Positions 36,401 to 46,773 are shown, numbered from the stretch's first letter. The stretch: DNA of 60,000 bases from Polytrichum commune (GCA_950295325.1 OX485807.1:47214440-47274439), one strand, 5' to 3'. Numbers and translations are program-made. Notes: generated by a model from the letters alone, not told the origin.

Positions 36401-39400
36401 CACATTAAGATATAAGAATATGATTCTAAATAAATTTATTAAACAATGTACGTTCATTCATGTGGGCCCCAGAATATAACCATAGGATGCCCCAGCTAGT
36501 GCAGACTCAGACAAGTGCAGATTCTGAATCTGCACTAGCTGGGGCATCCCATGGTTATATTCCGGGGCCCACATGAATGAACACACACTGTTAAAAAATG
36601 TTATGAAGGATTTAGTGAGGATCATAGGAATTGTGTATACAGGTCGTACATTGAGCCCCTTGGCCCCTTTAAGGGTAAAGCATGATTTTCTGCTACAAAG
36701 AAAATCAGCACATCAGAGACATGCGATCAATCATCCCAAGATAAGAAAAGCTTGGACAAGTCTACAATTTTTATGGAGAAACTATTAAGGGTCTAAATTA
36801 TAAAACTGCAGGAGTTCTTTTAACTGTACCTATGAAGGAAGCCCACAGGGTTGTCATGTTCCTTGCTTCGTTCTGCAGATTCACCAACCATCTTACCGGC
36901 CCCAAGTCCCTCCGACAGAAGTCGTAGCAGAACGCAATATGTAGACACCAGCACAGAATTGTCAGAAAGCCCAGGTGGCGCCATGCTCCTGTTGGCCCCT
37001 CTATTTTTGCATACCAGGTTCCTCAAAAACCTTCGGAACACGACACCCGGAACTTGTGGCTGTGAGTCAGCCGAAGGAGGTGGAACAAAGTGGAGAAGCC
37101 GCGCGCAAAGCTCCCACTGCAACTCTTCCACCTGCACACACAGAGACAGACAGCTATATCCTTTGAGCAGGAAGGATGATAAAAATGAACAAAAGAACCA
37201 ACAATGACATAAATGAACTTAGTCACAATTTATTTCACTGACTCCAGACTTCACAACACACAACACACAACACACAACACACAACCTCGACATGATCATC
37301 TCTTCCCCAAGTCTTGCATCTTTAAGGGTCCAGCCACACCAAGTGGTAAGTCAATGTAACACAATGTTCAAAAGTAACAAACAATCCACATGTCCACATC
37401 TAATGTTGGAGTTACCATCAATTTTCATGTAGCATATGATGTGTCACTTAATGTTGAGCAAAGTGGTACGATTAGGTCTCAAGTTTTAGCTCAAAATAAG
37501 GTGGTATTTTACATGTCCAAGGAACGACCAATTCAGTCAGTGTCAACCTAATCACTACATGTGGACATAGGAATGCTGTGATGACAAAAGCATTGGTGTT
37601 CCAGTTTCAGTTTGTATTAGCCCCTCAAAATCATAAACAGTTAACTCCTGGTGTGACCAACCCTATATATTGCTTTACCACAACCCTCTAGAGCATACAG
37701 TACCCTAAAGACCTGCAAATGGCTTACTATACATAATATTTACAGAAAGCCCAATGGCAGAACCGATTTCTCAATCTTGGCTCAGGCTAAGGTCCCCGTC
37801 ACACTAGAGGTTGAGAGCTCAAAGAAAGGGCCTTCTCATGGGCAGATAAAAACTTCTTATGTGTACTAAAACATTCAACCGAATCCAATTTACACTTGAA
37901 CTTTCAACTTGAGAGCTTGAACTTTTTCCTAACAGGCTTACAACACTTACATGGAGTTAGCTTTCATATATCCCATGTGGAAGGACTACGACAAGCTCTT
38001 GGTCATTTGACAAACTCTTGGTCAAAATCCTAATTTTGAGCAACTAATATGGACGCCAAGCCAACAAGCTTTAAAGCATTCTTAGACATGAATACCCCAG
38101 TTTTTTAGTATCATTCCCCATTTCATGATATCTCACTTTGGGCAATGCCACTTCACACTTGCTCAAACTATGGAGAGTTTTTCAACAGAGTTGGTGAAGC
38201 TATCAATAATTTGAGCTTCAATTGAAAGCTTTGGTCAAAATCCAAGTTTTAAACTCCTGAAAGTGCAAGTTCGAGCTCTCAACTCAAGCTCTAGTGTAAA
38301 GGAGGGACTAACTATTAAGACACAACCACTTCTGTATGTCCTGAAAATCCAATTCTTGCCTTGCATATGGAAACTGGCATATAATAGAGTTGCCCTTTAA
38401 CTCAATGAAACTTTTCATCGTGAGTTGGTCCCCTGTGATTTCTTATTGGTTGTTTTGCATGCAGAAACAATAATTTATTTTGGCTTGTGGTGCATGCTCG
38501 GAGGTAGTGTGGGAATTTGAATGACGAGCAAATTATTTCGGTTCATTGATGGCCAAACTCACTTTAGTATCTCTTGGCATGCCAAAACGAGTTTGACCCT
38601 CAATAAAACAATTTTAGAATGTTATTTGCTCAAACTTCTACACTACCTCCAAGCATGTACTGAAAACTTACCGAATGTGGAAGGTGTTGCATGAAAAACA
38701 ACCAACTCTCAACCAGAAGTTATGTTGACTTAGAGGATAACTCTAATGAATCCAAATGTACGGTGTGGAGCTCATGAATTAGCTCACGAGCAGAAAGAAA
38801 AAATGCCTACGCACCTTCACAATCGCCTTCGACAGCGCAGTCGCAGCATGCCGCATCTTGACCTCAGAACACAAATCCTCCCGTGAACCCGGCCACCACA
38901 CAATTGGCATCAAGGCTTCAAGGTCATTTTTGTTTGGACTCTTCCGAGTCAGCAATCCCTCCAGACACAACTCGAATCCTTCTGACATCCACCATGAAAC
39001 CATGAAATCATATCGCTCCAGTAAGTGGCATGCAAGCGCCAGGTATGGATATGGCCCCGTGTAAGGATGATCGGCAAGGGCAAACGGTGCAGTTCGGCAC
39101 CCATAAGCTAATGCTTCCATGATTGTCGAAGTCAAGGAGCCATCTCCCACTTGCTTCTCCAATCGTGGCAGTAAAATGTCAAGCGCCTGATCGACGCTTG
39201 TGGCGTCATGTGGGGATTCCTGCCTGTAAGTCTCCAGCAGAAAAGGGACGAGTGCTCCCCACACCACATACTCCCCTGGTGCTTTCAAATTGCTACTTCT
39301 TTCACTTGGAATTTGGCCATCATCACCCTCATTGTCTTGCTGCAAAGAATTCAAATTTGGAGACAAAAGCAGAGGTTGCAAAACATCACAAATTTCATGA

Positions 39401-40467
39401 CCTATCGACGCAACATCCTCTTCTGTCAATGGTGTAAACCTCCTTAACCTGTCTGCAGGTGCCATGGCTGCTGCAACTTCACGGCTCCCAAGCTGCACAA
39501 GCCTCTGCAAACAACCTAACAGGAATTTTGCCCTTGCAGTTGCGGCTGCCAGCCCGCACTCATTGTTGTTGCCAACTTTCACAGTGGGAAGCACCTGCAA
39601 AGCTGCAAACCCTTCCACAGGATACTTGAACGGCCTCGCGCCAAAATTGAGTTCGCAGCGCTCGCCATGAGAGAGAGAGATGGCAGGAAAGTATCCTTGG
39701 TCAGGGCCAAGCAGCCGGACGTTGTCGTAGGCGACACCTAACGAGGTTCCATTTCGGTAGAAGGTGATTTCGCTCCTGTTTAAGTCTAAGCAACAGCCAA
39801 TGACATCGCCAGACACCCAGGGTTGCCCATATGCAGCGTGATTTTCACTCCACTTACGAACTCGTTTGCCATCAAAAGCATATGAGTCTGCAGCATCGCC
39901 CACGCCTTCCTCGTTTGTGAATGGGCAGGAGATTGTGGCCCACCCGAGTTGCTGAATGCCCGCCGTTCCCAAAGTGGCTTCATACATCCAGCGCCCCTTC
40001 CACACGCACGCATTGGCACGGGCACTGCTGAAAATCGCCTGACTCTCAAGAACCAAAGATCTTTTGTCAAACTTGATGTCTCCACATGAATTTTTGCTGT
40101 CCATGACCACGACCCCATCACCAAATAGGCTCTCATTGATGATCACACCCTCCCTGTTGCAAGAATATCCAGAAGTGCTTGCATCCTCCTGCTTTGCATC
40201 TCCAATGGAGTCAAGCTGCGAGGTGAGGTATGATCGCAATCTGCTGAAATCAATCCTGTCATCATTTGTGAGGAACGAAACCTCGGGGCAAACATCCAAC
40301 ACATGTGCCAAAGTGCGGTCCAGCCCCCACCGGCTGCACTCATCATGCATACAGGAGGACACAATGACACCATTCCCCGTTTCTTGCTCATCTAAGAGGG
40401 CCGCCAAGCCTGTGGACCTTGCTCTGCGCAGTTGGCGCCCTCTTCGCAAGCCTCCACTCTCCCACAT
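30419..40467 (-). CDS. RKP: RKP/KPC1-type E3 ubiquitin ligase (SPRY domain plus C-terminal RING)
   Basis: A complete 12-exon gene of 1385 codons. Exons (transcription order): 40467-38815, 37131-36830, 36058-35512, 35291-35128, 34529-34391, 33563-33480, 33095-32811, 32573-32433, 32150-31951, 31811-31619, 31168-31030, 30729-30419; all phases close. A SPRY domain lies at about residues 130-277 (ANACVWKGRWMYEATLGTAG; GWATISCPFT; GDVIGCCLDLN; FYRNGTSLG; YFPAISLS; CELNFG). Central helical blocks match plant RKP (RLFNTLNWTITEFSV; LLQSISVLVQYKEH; LLRLCKGSGFGAS). A C3HC4 RING at 1298-1335 reads CTIC … CKHQSCQRC … CFFC. The Arabidopsis relative is a cytosolic ligase that, like mammalian KPC1, targets a CDK inhibitor (KRP1) for the proteasome. 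The start is the first ATG of the long first exon. The protein is about 100 residues longer than the Arabidopsis one (about 1280 aa). Confidence 0.95.
34758..35118. mobile_element. MITE, family A (TIR TAGAGTTATCCT…), copy 1, in an RKP intron
   Basis: About 360 bp with related inverted ends. The left end is attatcctctaactcaac and the inverted right end is agagttatcctttaaagta. Each is followed inward by a (c/t)aggagttggttg(c/t)tt-like block and internal inverted stretches around …gcatgcttgg. No coding capacity. Its right end lies only 9 bp from the donor of the RKP exon at 35128-35291. Confidence 0.65.
35395..35459. mobile_element. MITE family A, terminal fragment
   Basis: One end of the same family remains: aacaaccaactcctgacc, then gaaggataactctaat. 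It sits in the RKP intron 35292-35511. The other end is missing. A still shorter terminus (aaaggataactctaat) lies at about 30778-30794. Confidence 0.6.
36444..36590. mobile_element. Near-perfect foldback element (hairpin) in an RKP intron, with TTAAA target duplication
   Basis: A 147-bp palindromic element. The left arm starts caatgtacgttcattcatg and the inverted right arm cagtgtgtgttcattcatg. Arms of about 65 nt match with few mismatches through tgtgggcccc, atataaccat and gatgccccagctagtgca. The centre holds a smaller perfect palindrome gtgcagattc-t-gaatctgcac. TTAAA flanks both sides (36439-36443 and 36591-36595). It lies in the RKP intron 36059-36829. It has no coding capacity and would fold into a long hairpin RNA in the pre-mRNA. 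Confidence 0.8.
37252..37285. repeat. Minisatellite, 7-bp unit (cacaaca), about 5 units
   Basis: The sequence cacaaca repeats nearly perfectly in RKP intron 1, near the acceptor of the exon 36830-37131. Confidence 0.85.
37770..38320 (-). repeat. Dispersed repeat family B, inverted copy in RKP intron 1
   Basis: Read on the minus strand, blocks such as cctttacactagagcttgag, gagagctcgaacttgca, gagtttaaaacttgga, gtttgagcaagtgtgaag, agtgagatatcatga and aagaatgctttaaagct match in order with the copies in intron 1 of the reductase gene (54396-55290). The element is AT-rich and non-coding, with no clear terminal inverted repeats. Confidence 0.7.
38384..38747. mobile_element. MITE family A, copy 2, in RKP intron 1
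   Basis: The left end is tagagttgccctttaactca. The inverted right end is tagagttatcctctaagtca. Inward of these are gagttggt and ttggttgtttt(g/t)catgcaa-type blocks on both sides, and a shared internal gcatgct(c/t)ggag(g/a)tagtgtg stretch. It is 364 bp with no coding capacity and is clearly related to the copy at 34758-35118. Confidence 0.7.
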
Positions 40468-41984
40468 CCTTCAGGCTGTCCTATGCTACCCTGATTATGC
40501 GTAACAATCACTCACTCGCTCATTCCAGAAACAACAGGTTCGAGACATGCCTAATTACCACTGCAACCTAAGGTGAAGGCTGCAGGAATGAATGAATCAT
40601 CACAGCAACTTGTTCCCCAAATTGTTGATGATGACTTCCCTCCTCCAGCTGGACCTTTTATTACCACGCATCTCCTGTTGTATGAAGTGGGCTGATAAAG
40701 AATGCACTTGCTGCCTTCGAAGGAGCTGCTGCAACACATGTGATGATGATGTTTTTGGTGTAGGAATGTGTTTCCACAACCTGTACAGAAATCCCAACCA
40801 ATTGCTTACTGCAAGTCGTCCATAGATTATTTCAATTCATATCATCAAGAAACCCAGGTAAAACACCAACAATTTGTCCGAAATTCAATACATCCGCAAC
40901 TGATGATGAATTTCGATGATGACCACTGGTAACCTTGAAACCCCTCCACTTCCCCCAAAGGGCAAGAGGTGCCCGGTGCAATTATTCCAGAAAACCTAGG
41001 CCTCCTACAATCACTCGCCCAACCCAGCCCAGCCCGCACGGACAACTGATTCTCCCGTGCGTGGCTGGCCGCAAACTCCAATTCTTCCACACGTGCAAGC
41101 AAACACAACAACAAAAACAAAACACACCACCCTCGCACACGTCACGGCATTCCTCCACCCGCTAAACGGCGCCTGCACAATCTGCAATCGTCACGAAGAG
41201 ACAGAATTGAACCCCAAGTCTTCGAGAATCACGGACCTCATCAAGTCCTTTGCCCGAACACTAAGTTCCCTTTCCCCGCCAAAAACCTCTCCCAATTTCT
41301 CACCAAACTATACGACACTCTCAAGCTCCATTTCCAGACGCCATGTACAACAACAAACTTTTTTTTTGAATTGAAAATCAAAAAATTCCTCACTACTAAC
41401 CCCAAAATTTCAACCCTCCGAGCCTCGAGAAGGTAAAACTCAAGCACACACAAAAATTCCGTGCACGGCCACAATCTCTCTCCCTCTCTCCCTCTCTCCC
41501 CTCAAAGCTCCATACCCTCGCAACGACACATGCCGAGTGCGCAATTTCGACTCGAGCCGCCGCGGCCTGGAATCCCAACACAACACCTCCAATTCGAGTC
41601 ACCACAAGGTCACCGCAGATAAAATTCTCCCTACAGTGATTTTATTCCTCCTTCCCACTCGTGATCGGTGCTACGTAGGGTTTGGAACCCCGGGCTCCAT
41701 CCCCGATCGCTCGAGGCTCCCTTTGGCCAGCCGGAAACGGCAGCAGCAGCGATAGCGACCCTAAGTTAAGTTGGGAGAGTGCGATACGCAAAACTTTTTG
41801 CTGTGCTGCTGTCAGGAACTCAGAAGACGCACAGCAGCAGCTGCTGCTGCGGCGATCGAGGCGCCGTCGTGGCAGTCAAGCACACCTCGGCCATGCGGCC
41901 ACGGATCTTCGCTCTTCCTGCACCATCGCCATCACCTCGTCGTCAACCCCAACCCCACGAGCTTTCCGGTTCCGCTAGCTCCCC
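40468..41984 (-). promoter_or_regulatory. RKP 5' flank / probable 5' UTR and promoter, GC- and CT-rich
   Basis: Upstream of the RKP start codon the DNA becomes GC-rich (about 40930-41980). It includes a plus-strand CT tract (ctctctccctctctcccc, 41477-41502), i.e. GA repeats on the RKP sense strand. No coding exon was recognised. Where transcription starts is not evident and no clear TATA box was identified. Confidence 0.4.
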
Positions 41985-42740
41985 CTTCATGGGCCCTCCT
42001 CGCCTTCCCATTGGCCCGCACCATCCTCCTCACACGTGGCACCCACCTCCGCGGTTCCTCATTCGCTCACACCCTTCCCCCATTCTAGGTCTCTTCGTCC
42101 CTCCTCCGTCGCCTCTTTGCGGGCTTGGTTCCCGAATCCCCCCGTCACGAGGGACTCAAATGTACCTCATCGGTACATACTTCCCAGGTTTCGGAAGAGA
42201 GAAACGCCATCCCCCACCCTCACCACCGTGCTTCCGCTCGCTCCCCTTCATGCGCCCTCCTCGCCCCCCCCCATTGGCCTGCACGCCTCACTATCCTACG
42301 TGGCATCCACGTCCGTGGCACTTCATTGGCTCGCACCCTTTCTCATCACTCCAGGTGCCCTCGTCCCTCCTCCTCCCTCTCCGCAGGCTTGGTTCCCGAA
42401 TAACCTTGTCCCGAGGGACTCGAATGTACCTCTCCTGTACATGTCGAATTCGCTTTCCCAAGATTCCGAGGGATTGACGCCGTTCCCACCTCCGCTCGCT
42501 CCCTTTATGAGCCCACTTTGCCTCTCAGTGGGCCCCACCTTCCTATGTGGCGTGGCGTCCACCTCCTCCATCTCGCATTGGCCCGCACCCCACTCTAGTC
42601 CACGTAGCCCCTTTCTCTCCCTCGTCGCCTCGGCTAGGCTTTGGTTCTGGAATCCCCCAGTCCCCGGGCCGCCAATGTACCCATGGCGCACATGTGGAAT
42701 ATTTATCCCCAGCTTTTGGAGAGATGAGGGGGTCCTGTAT
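41985..42740. repeat. GC-rich tandem repeat, about 2.9 units of ~260 bp, with CCAAT and ACGTGG motifs
   Basis: Units start at 41985, 42246 and 42503 (cttcatgggccctcctcgcc and variants). Each carries cattggc(c/t)(c/t)gcac (an inverted CCAAT box), an acgtgg or atgtggc motif, gcttggttcccgaat(c/a) and cgagggactc(a/g)aatgtacc. GC content is far above the flanks. Open frames of over 230 codons on the plus strand (41779-42477, 42036-42752) follow from the repeat and its lack of AT-rich stops. They show no domain and are not annotated as genes. Confidence 0.8.
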
Positions 42741-43009
42741 CTAGTCCCTTAGAAGATGTGGTGGGCATAGCTCAACTCTTCTATTGTTGCCATTGGCTAT
42801 ACGACACTCCATGCCTATTCTTGTGCTAAAGATTTCCCACTTTCCTACAACTACACTCTTTATGGGTTTCTTTGTCCTTTATGATGTGACTAACCAAACG
42901 GAAGGGAGCCTTGGTAAGACTCATCGTCGGCAACCAATTGAAAAACACAAAGAAAAAAGAAAAGCAAAATAAAAGGGGGAAATAAAAGAACATAGCACCT
43001 TAGCACCTT
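42741..43009. other. Intergenic DNA, no gene seen
   Basis: A return to AT-rich composition. Nothing is recognised between the GC-rich repeat and the MITE that follows. Confidence 0.5.
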
Positions 43010-43325
43010 GGCCGGTTTACACGGGTCCCAAGTCCCGAGTCGTGCTTATGTTAGCAAGTCCCAACATGGAGGCAAAGTCCCAACTTGTGAGCCTCGAGAA
43101 ACCATTAAAATATGGTTAACTATCATTAAAGTCGGATCTTTGATTTTTTATGCAAGAATATTTGCGGGACTTGGGTTGAGAGTTGGGTCATACTTGGGAC
43201 TCAAGACTAGGGACCCTGTGTGAAGTGGTAAATCCCAACTTCCGTGCTCTCAACGGTCGAGATTGCACAGATTGACCTCGAGTGACTTGGGACTTAGGAC
43301 TTGAGATCCCGTGTGAACTGGCCCT
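43010..43325. mobile_element. MITE-like element, family C (TIR GGCCxGTTxACACGGG)
   Basis: The left end ggccggtttacacgggtccc matches the inverted right end ggccagttcacacgggatct, and both continue into caagtcc(c/t)(g/a)agtc. The terminal similarity is about 35 bp at roughly 75-80%. Internally there are repeated caagtcccaac/gggacttggg motifs in both orientations. About 315 bp, non-coding. Confidence 0.6.
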
Positions 43326-43775
43326 AAGAACAACCCTGCTATTCTTGCATCTACATTTGTATTTTTTCATCCACAATGCAAATGTAGATGCAGGAAGTAG
43401 CCTCACTTATGCTTACATACTTTGAACATGGATGAGAATTGTTTTTTCACGAAGAGCCGAACTCCTTACATACATGGGAGATATACAAGGAGCCTTGTAA
43501 GAGTAAAGGTGCTAGGCCACCGAATGATGGTTTTCCCACTCGAGATTATTAAACATTGATTGTGCATGTGAATATGTAATTCTTAATAATAAAAACTTAA
43601 TTCTAAGTTGACCATACTAACATATGAGAAGTTGGTATTCACAAATGTTATTGATGGACTTGAATGTATGGAGTTTAGGAGGCTTTTGGACTCTTGGGCT
43701 TACAAACATCATCAAATGCAAAATCTTTGCAGTGTGTAGATATTTAAGATCCCGGGATCTCATGGGGTGGTCACC

Positions 43776-44076
43776 ACACTAAATAGGATATTTAGTGTTT
43801 GATTATATTTAATGTTGTTACCACCCTACACTACTCAACACTAATTTCCAATTTTTGGACAATTAATGTTAGAAGATATGCGAGACGATATGTTGGAATT
43901 CTCCTTTTATCATTGTTATTTTATTTTCTTATCCTTATTAACACTAAATTCAAACATGTAACTTCCACATATTACCATAGTTGATATTTAGTGTTTGAGT
44001 TTACATTTCATGTCACTTACTTTCATAGGGTTATTGATATTTAGTGTATCAAACACTAAATATTATATTTAGTGTA
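43776..44076. mobile_element. MITE, family D (TIR ACACTAAATA…ATTTAGTGTTTGAT), copy 1
   Basis: The left end acactaaataggatatttag matches the inverted right end acactaaatataatatttag, and both run on into tgtttgat; about 27 bp match with two mismatches. The interior is AT-rich and non-coding. A second, diverged member lies at 53178-53389. Confidence 0.75.
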
Positions 44077-44114
44077 GTATGGGGAAGTCCTTTAATTGGG
44101 GTCGGAGCACCAAA

Positions 44115-44364
44115 GGGGGGGGGGGTAGATTTAAGGGGGCCATGTGCGATAATGCGGTATTAAGTAATGCACACATTCATAGAGTGTTCCTCATTTGTTA
44201 TGAATATTCTTAGATTATGCATGTTATATTCTAAAAATTTAAGATATGGTATCCTATATTTCATAATAATTTTATAATTTCTACTTTGAAAATTTAGATA
44301 AAAACTTGCTTCTTAACGCACCATGTTTTCTAGTGAAACATGGGTTAAACCCTCCCCCCCCCCC
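44115..44364. repeat. G11 and C11 homopolymer tracts
   Basis: A G run at 44115-44125 and a C run at 44354-44364, 230 bp apart and in inverted relation, in otherwise AT-rich DNA. Confidence 0.85.
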
Positions 44365-44568
44365 TTTGTGTGTCATAGACAATTCATAGTATTTTTAATC
44401 AAGCGAGAGAGGGAATGTTGTAAGGAAGTTAACATGTGTTTCCAAATATTAGTTTACAACAGTATAAACATATACAATTGACGGTTTAATTCACTAAAAC
44501 GGTTCAATCGCGTCTAGTTCTTCAGAAGGAGCGGCCTTCCGTGGATTATTTGGCGTCAAAGGATCAAT

Positions 44569-44830
44569 TTGATGTTCAATGCTCTGCAATGGCCCATTGA
44601 GAAAACACATCAAGTCATCTGGGACACCTTGCATGATTATGGTAGGGTTGAGTTGAAACTAACTCTCTCGGATTTGGAAAAAAGGGCCTGGACGCTGCCT
44701 ACCAAGATGTTCTTAACAAATACGATTCGACTTGGGGGGGTCAGAGGTTTTATTATGACTCGGAGTAACTTAGTGGTCACTTGAAAAGTCAGACCTCAAA
44801 TGGGCATCATTTCTTGATTTCCCCTTAGGT
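44569..44830 (+). pseudogene. Decayed coding fragment, unrecognised (probably TE-derived)
   Basis: One frame reads TLHDYGRVELKLTLSDLEK. After a shift another reads GLDAAYQDVLNKYDSTWG. The original frame then resumes with GVRGFIMTRSNLVVT, a TGA, and KVRPQMGIIS. The smooth continuation across frameshifts and a single TGA suggests a once-continuous protein segment. I do not recognise the family. No start, splice sites or terminal repeats were found. Confidence 0.4.
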
Positions 44831-46056
44831 TGCGCTGGCTCCCCCATGGTGATTGTATTTTGGTTCCTTATTCTTGCAAATGAATCTTCAATTTGTGCCA
44901 AAACAAAAAACAAAACACACACACATACACACATACACACAAAAATAAATAAATAAATGTGACAATATTGGTAGTTAAATGTAAACCGTGACAAGCACAT
45001 TAAAAGTCAAAGTTCAACTTGGAAGAGGAATATAAGGAAGTAAGCCTCAAAAGTTGGTGTTCATACTATATTCAAACATGACCCACTTGCTTTGAATATA
45101 CATACCTACTTTGCAGACAAGATTCATGATTTGGTGAGTTCTAGTTGGATGTCACCACAAACCTCTAAGTTAAGATATCAATGTTGGTTATCCATTGATT
45201 GGCGATTGCACCAAACTAACAACAACACTAAATCAATGCTCACCAACATAACTTTCAAATATTTATCATTCTTTTGTCTTATAATCTATAGTTGTAAGAC
45301 CTAAATGGGGCCTAACAACGATCGGAGTATGAGTTGAATGCTCCACATTAAATGACGATTACTTGCGTTCTTGAGATGTTGGGTTGTTGGTTGTTGGGAT
45401 TGAGTTTGATTGCAATGAATCTAAATGCTAAGGTAGAAGCGTTAGTCCAAACACTTTGAGCATTGTGGTCCCCTCAACATAATCTGAACAAAATTATTTA
45501 ATGTTTGATTTCGATTAATAGTTTTGTTACAAAGACAACGACATCGAGATCACGTGAATCAGAGCAGATATGATTTCTATACAAACCTCACCTGACCCAA
45601 CCTAGTTACATTTCTCTATTCCCCCTCACAGGAAGAGAAACTTCGGTCTCTGTTAGGAGGCCGACGTGAATGAAGTGTCTGTTCGTTCCACCCCCAGACC
45701 TATGTCCGCTGGACAAAGCAAAGGGGGTATAGAACTACTTCCCCCTTTCGAGAGTAGACACTATATTCACAAGTAACCAGTAACAGATAGAACCAGTACC
45801 CAATAAGGATTGGTTAGTCTAAGATTTGTTCGGTGCAAAGTTTTAACTCTTGGTGTTTTTGATTTTGGTGAGCGTGTTTGCATAGGTGTGGGGATTGTGG
45901 TGTTTGTGCCACCTAGCAGTCCGTCTTTCACGTGGCAAGGGGGATTGCACCCGTTGCCGATATTTACTAATGTGGTTTTAGTTGTAATATTTTAATATTT
46001 TGTTTTATTTTGTTTTTTCTAGGGGGGTCTTGTAATTGGGGGAGAGGTTGATTATT
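44831..46056. other. Intergenic DNA, mostly featureless
   Basis: Contains a CA-rich tract (44908-44940) and, at about 45630-45690, a fragment similar to 50637-50696 (cggtctc…aggaggccg…gtgaat(g/a)aagtgtct). The stretch 45990-46056 is the likely 3' tail of the LINE fragment that lies on the minus strand above it. Confidence 0.5.
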
Positions 46057-46773
46057 TTATAGTCTTTTTTTGTGGAGGAGGATGGACATGGCATATTGTA
46101 TGGCAATGGTGTTTATGTTTTTAAAGGTGTTTCGAATGGCTGACATAGGTAATTTAAAATTGTCTTCAAGTATTTTCATTGATGGGGTGTGTATTGCGGC
46201 TCTAGCGCCTGCTGTAATAACGATGAGCAAGTCAATTTTCCAACATCTAGCAGTTATGTTCTCTATTAGGGGTTTGTATTTGTTAGCTTTAGCTTCGAGT
46301 GTTTCCAGTGAGAATCTGTCATTACAGTATGTGAATTCAATGAATTGTATGGTAAGATTTTGATCAATATTTGTGGGTGGTTCATTTTGATATGGTAACC
46401 CTTTAACGCAAAGAATGTCGGGTCTAAATCGGGCGTTACAATGACATCTTTGGGTTCTGCATATACATGGTAAAAGCCAGTCAGGGACAGTGTTTTCTTG
46501 AGGGTTGTTATTAAATGTGCCAACGTTCATGAGAGTGTAGCATCGGGATTTTTCAGACGATATTAGCAATTTTCTTATTTCCCATACAACTTTGTTGTAT
46601 CTTTTAACGTGAAGAGAGTGTATGTGTTGTTGTCTACATGTGAGTAGTACATGTAGCCATGTGTCCGGTTCGTAGGAGTTGCAGATAGGACAAGTAATGG
46701 TGGAATATCTTTGCCTGCCAAGAAATAGTTGTTTTCTAGCATGTTGTTCCCCCTCACAAACTAGAGTGGGCAT
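46057..46773 (-). mobile_element. C-terminal part of a non-LTR retrotransposon: CCHC knuckle plus restriction-like endonuclease
   Basis: An uninterrupted 238-codon minus-strand frame. Residues 28-46 form C-P-I-C … H-V-L-L-T-C, a C-x2-C-x9-H-x4-C knuckle as found between RT and endonuclease in RLE-type LINEs (R2/NeSL/CRE-like). Residues 117-119 are R-P-D, residues 144-149 F-I-E-F-T-Y, and residues 162-166 K-A-N-K-Y. This is the order P-D … (V/L)-E-x-T … K-x-x-K-Y expected of a PD-(D/E)XK-type nuclease. An in-frame TGA lies just before the ATG, and no RT domain was recognised upstream (above 46773), so the element is 5'-truncated, as is usual for LINEs. The clean frame implies a fairly recent insertion, or selection. 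A less likely alternative is a domesticated gene. Confidence 0.65.

Noticed and set aside
40064-40504. Plus-strand open frame of 146 codons
   Set aside because: Shadow of the long first RKP exon.
41779-42752. Two overlapping plus-strand open frames of over 230 codons as a new gene
   Set aside because: They run through the 260-bp GC-rich tandem repeat, are dominated by Pro/Ser/His/Arg from composition, show no domain, and the unit length (257-261) is not kept in one frame.
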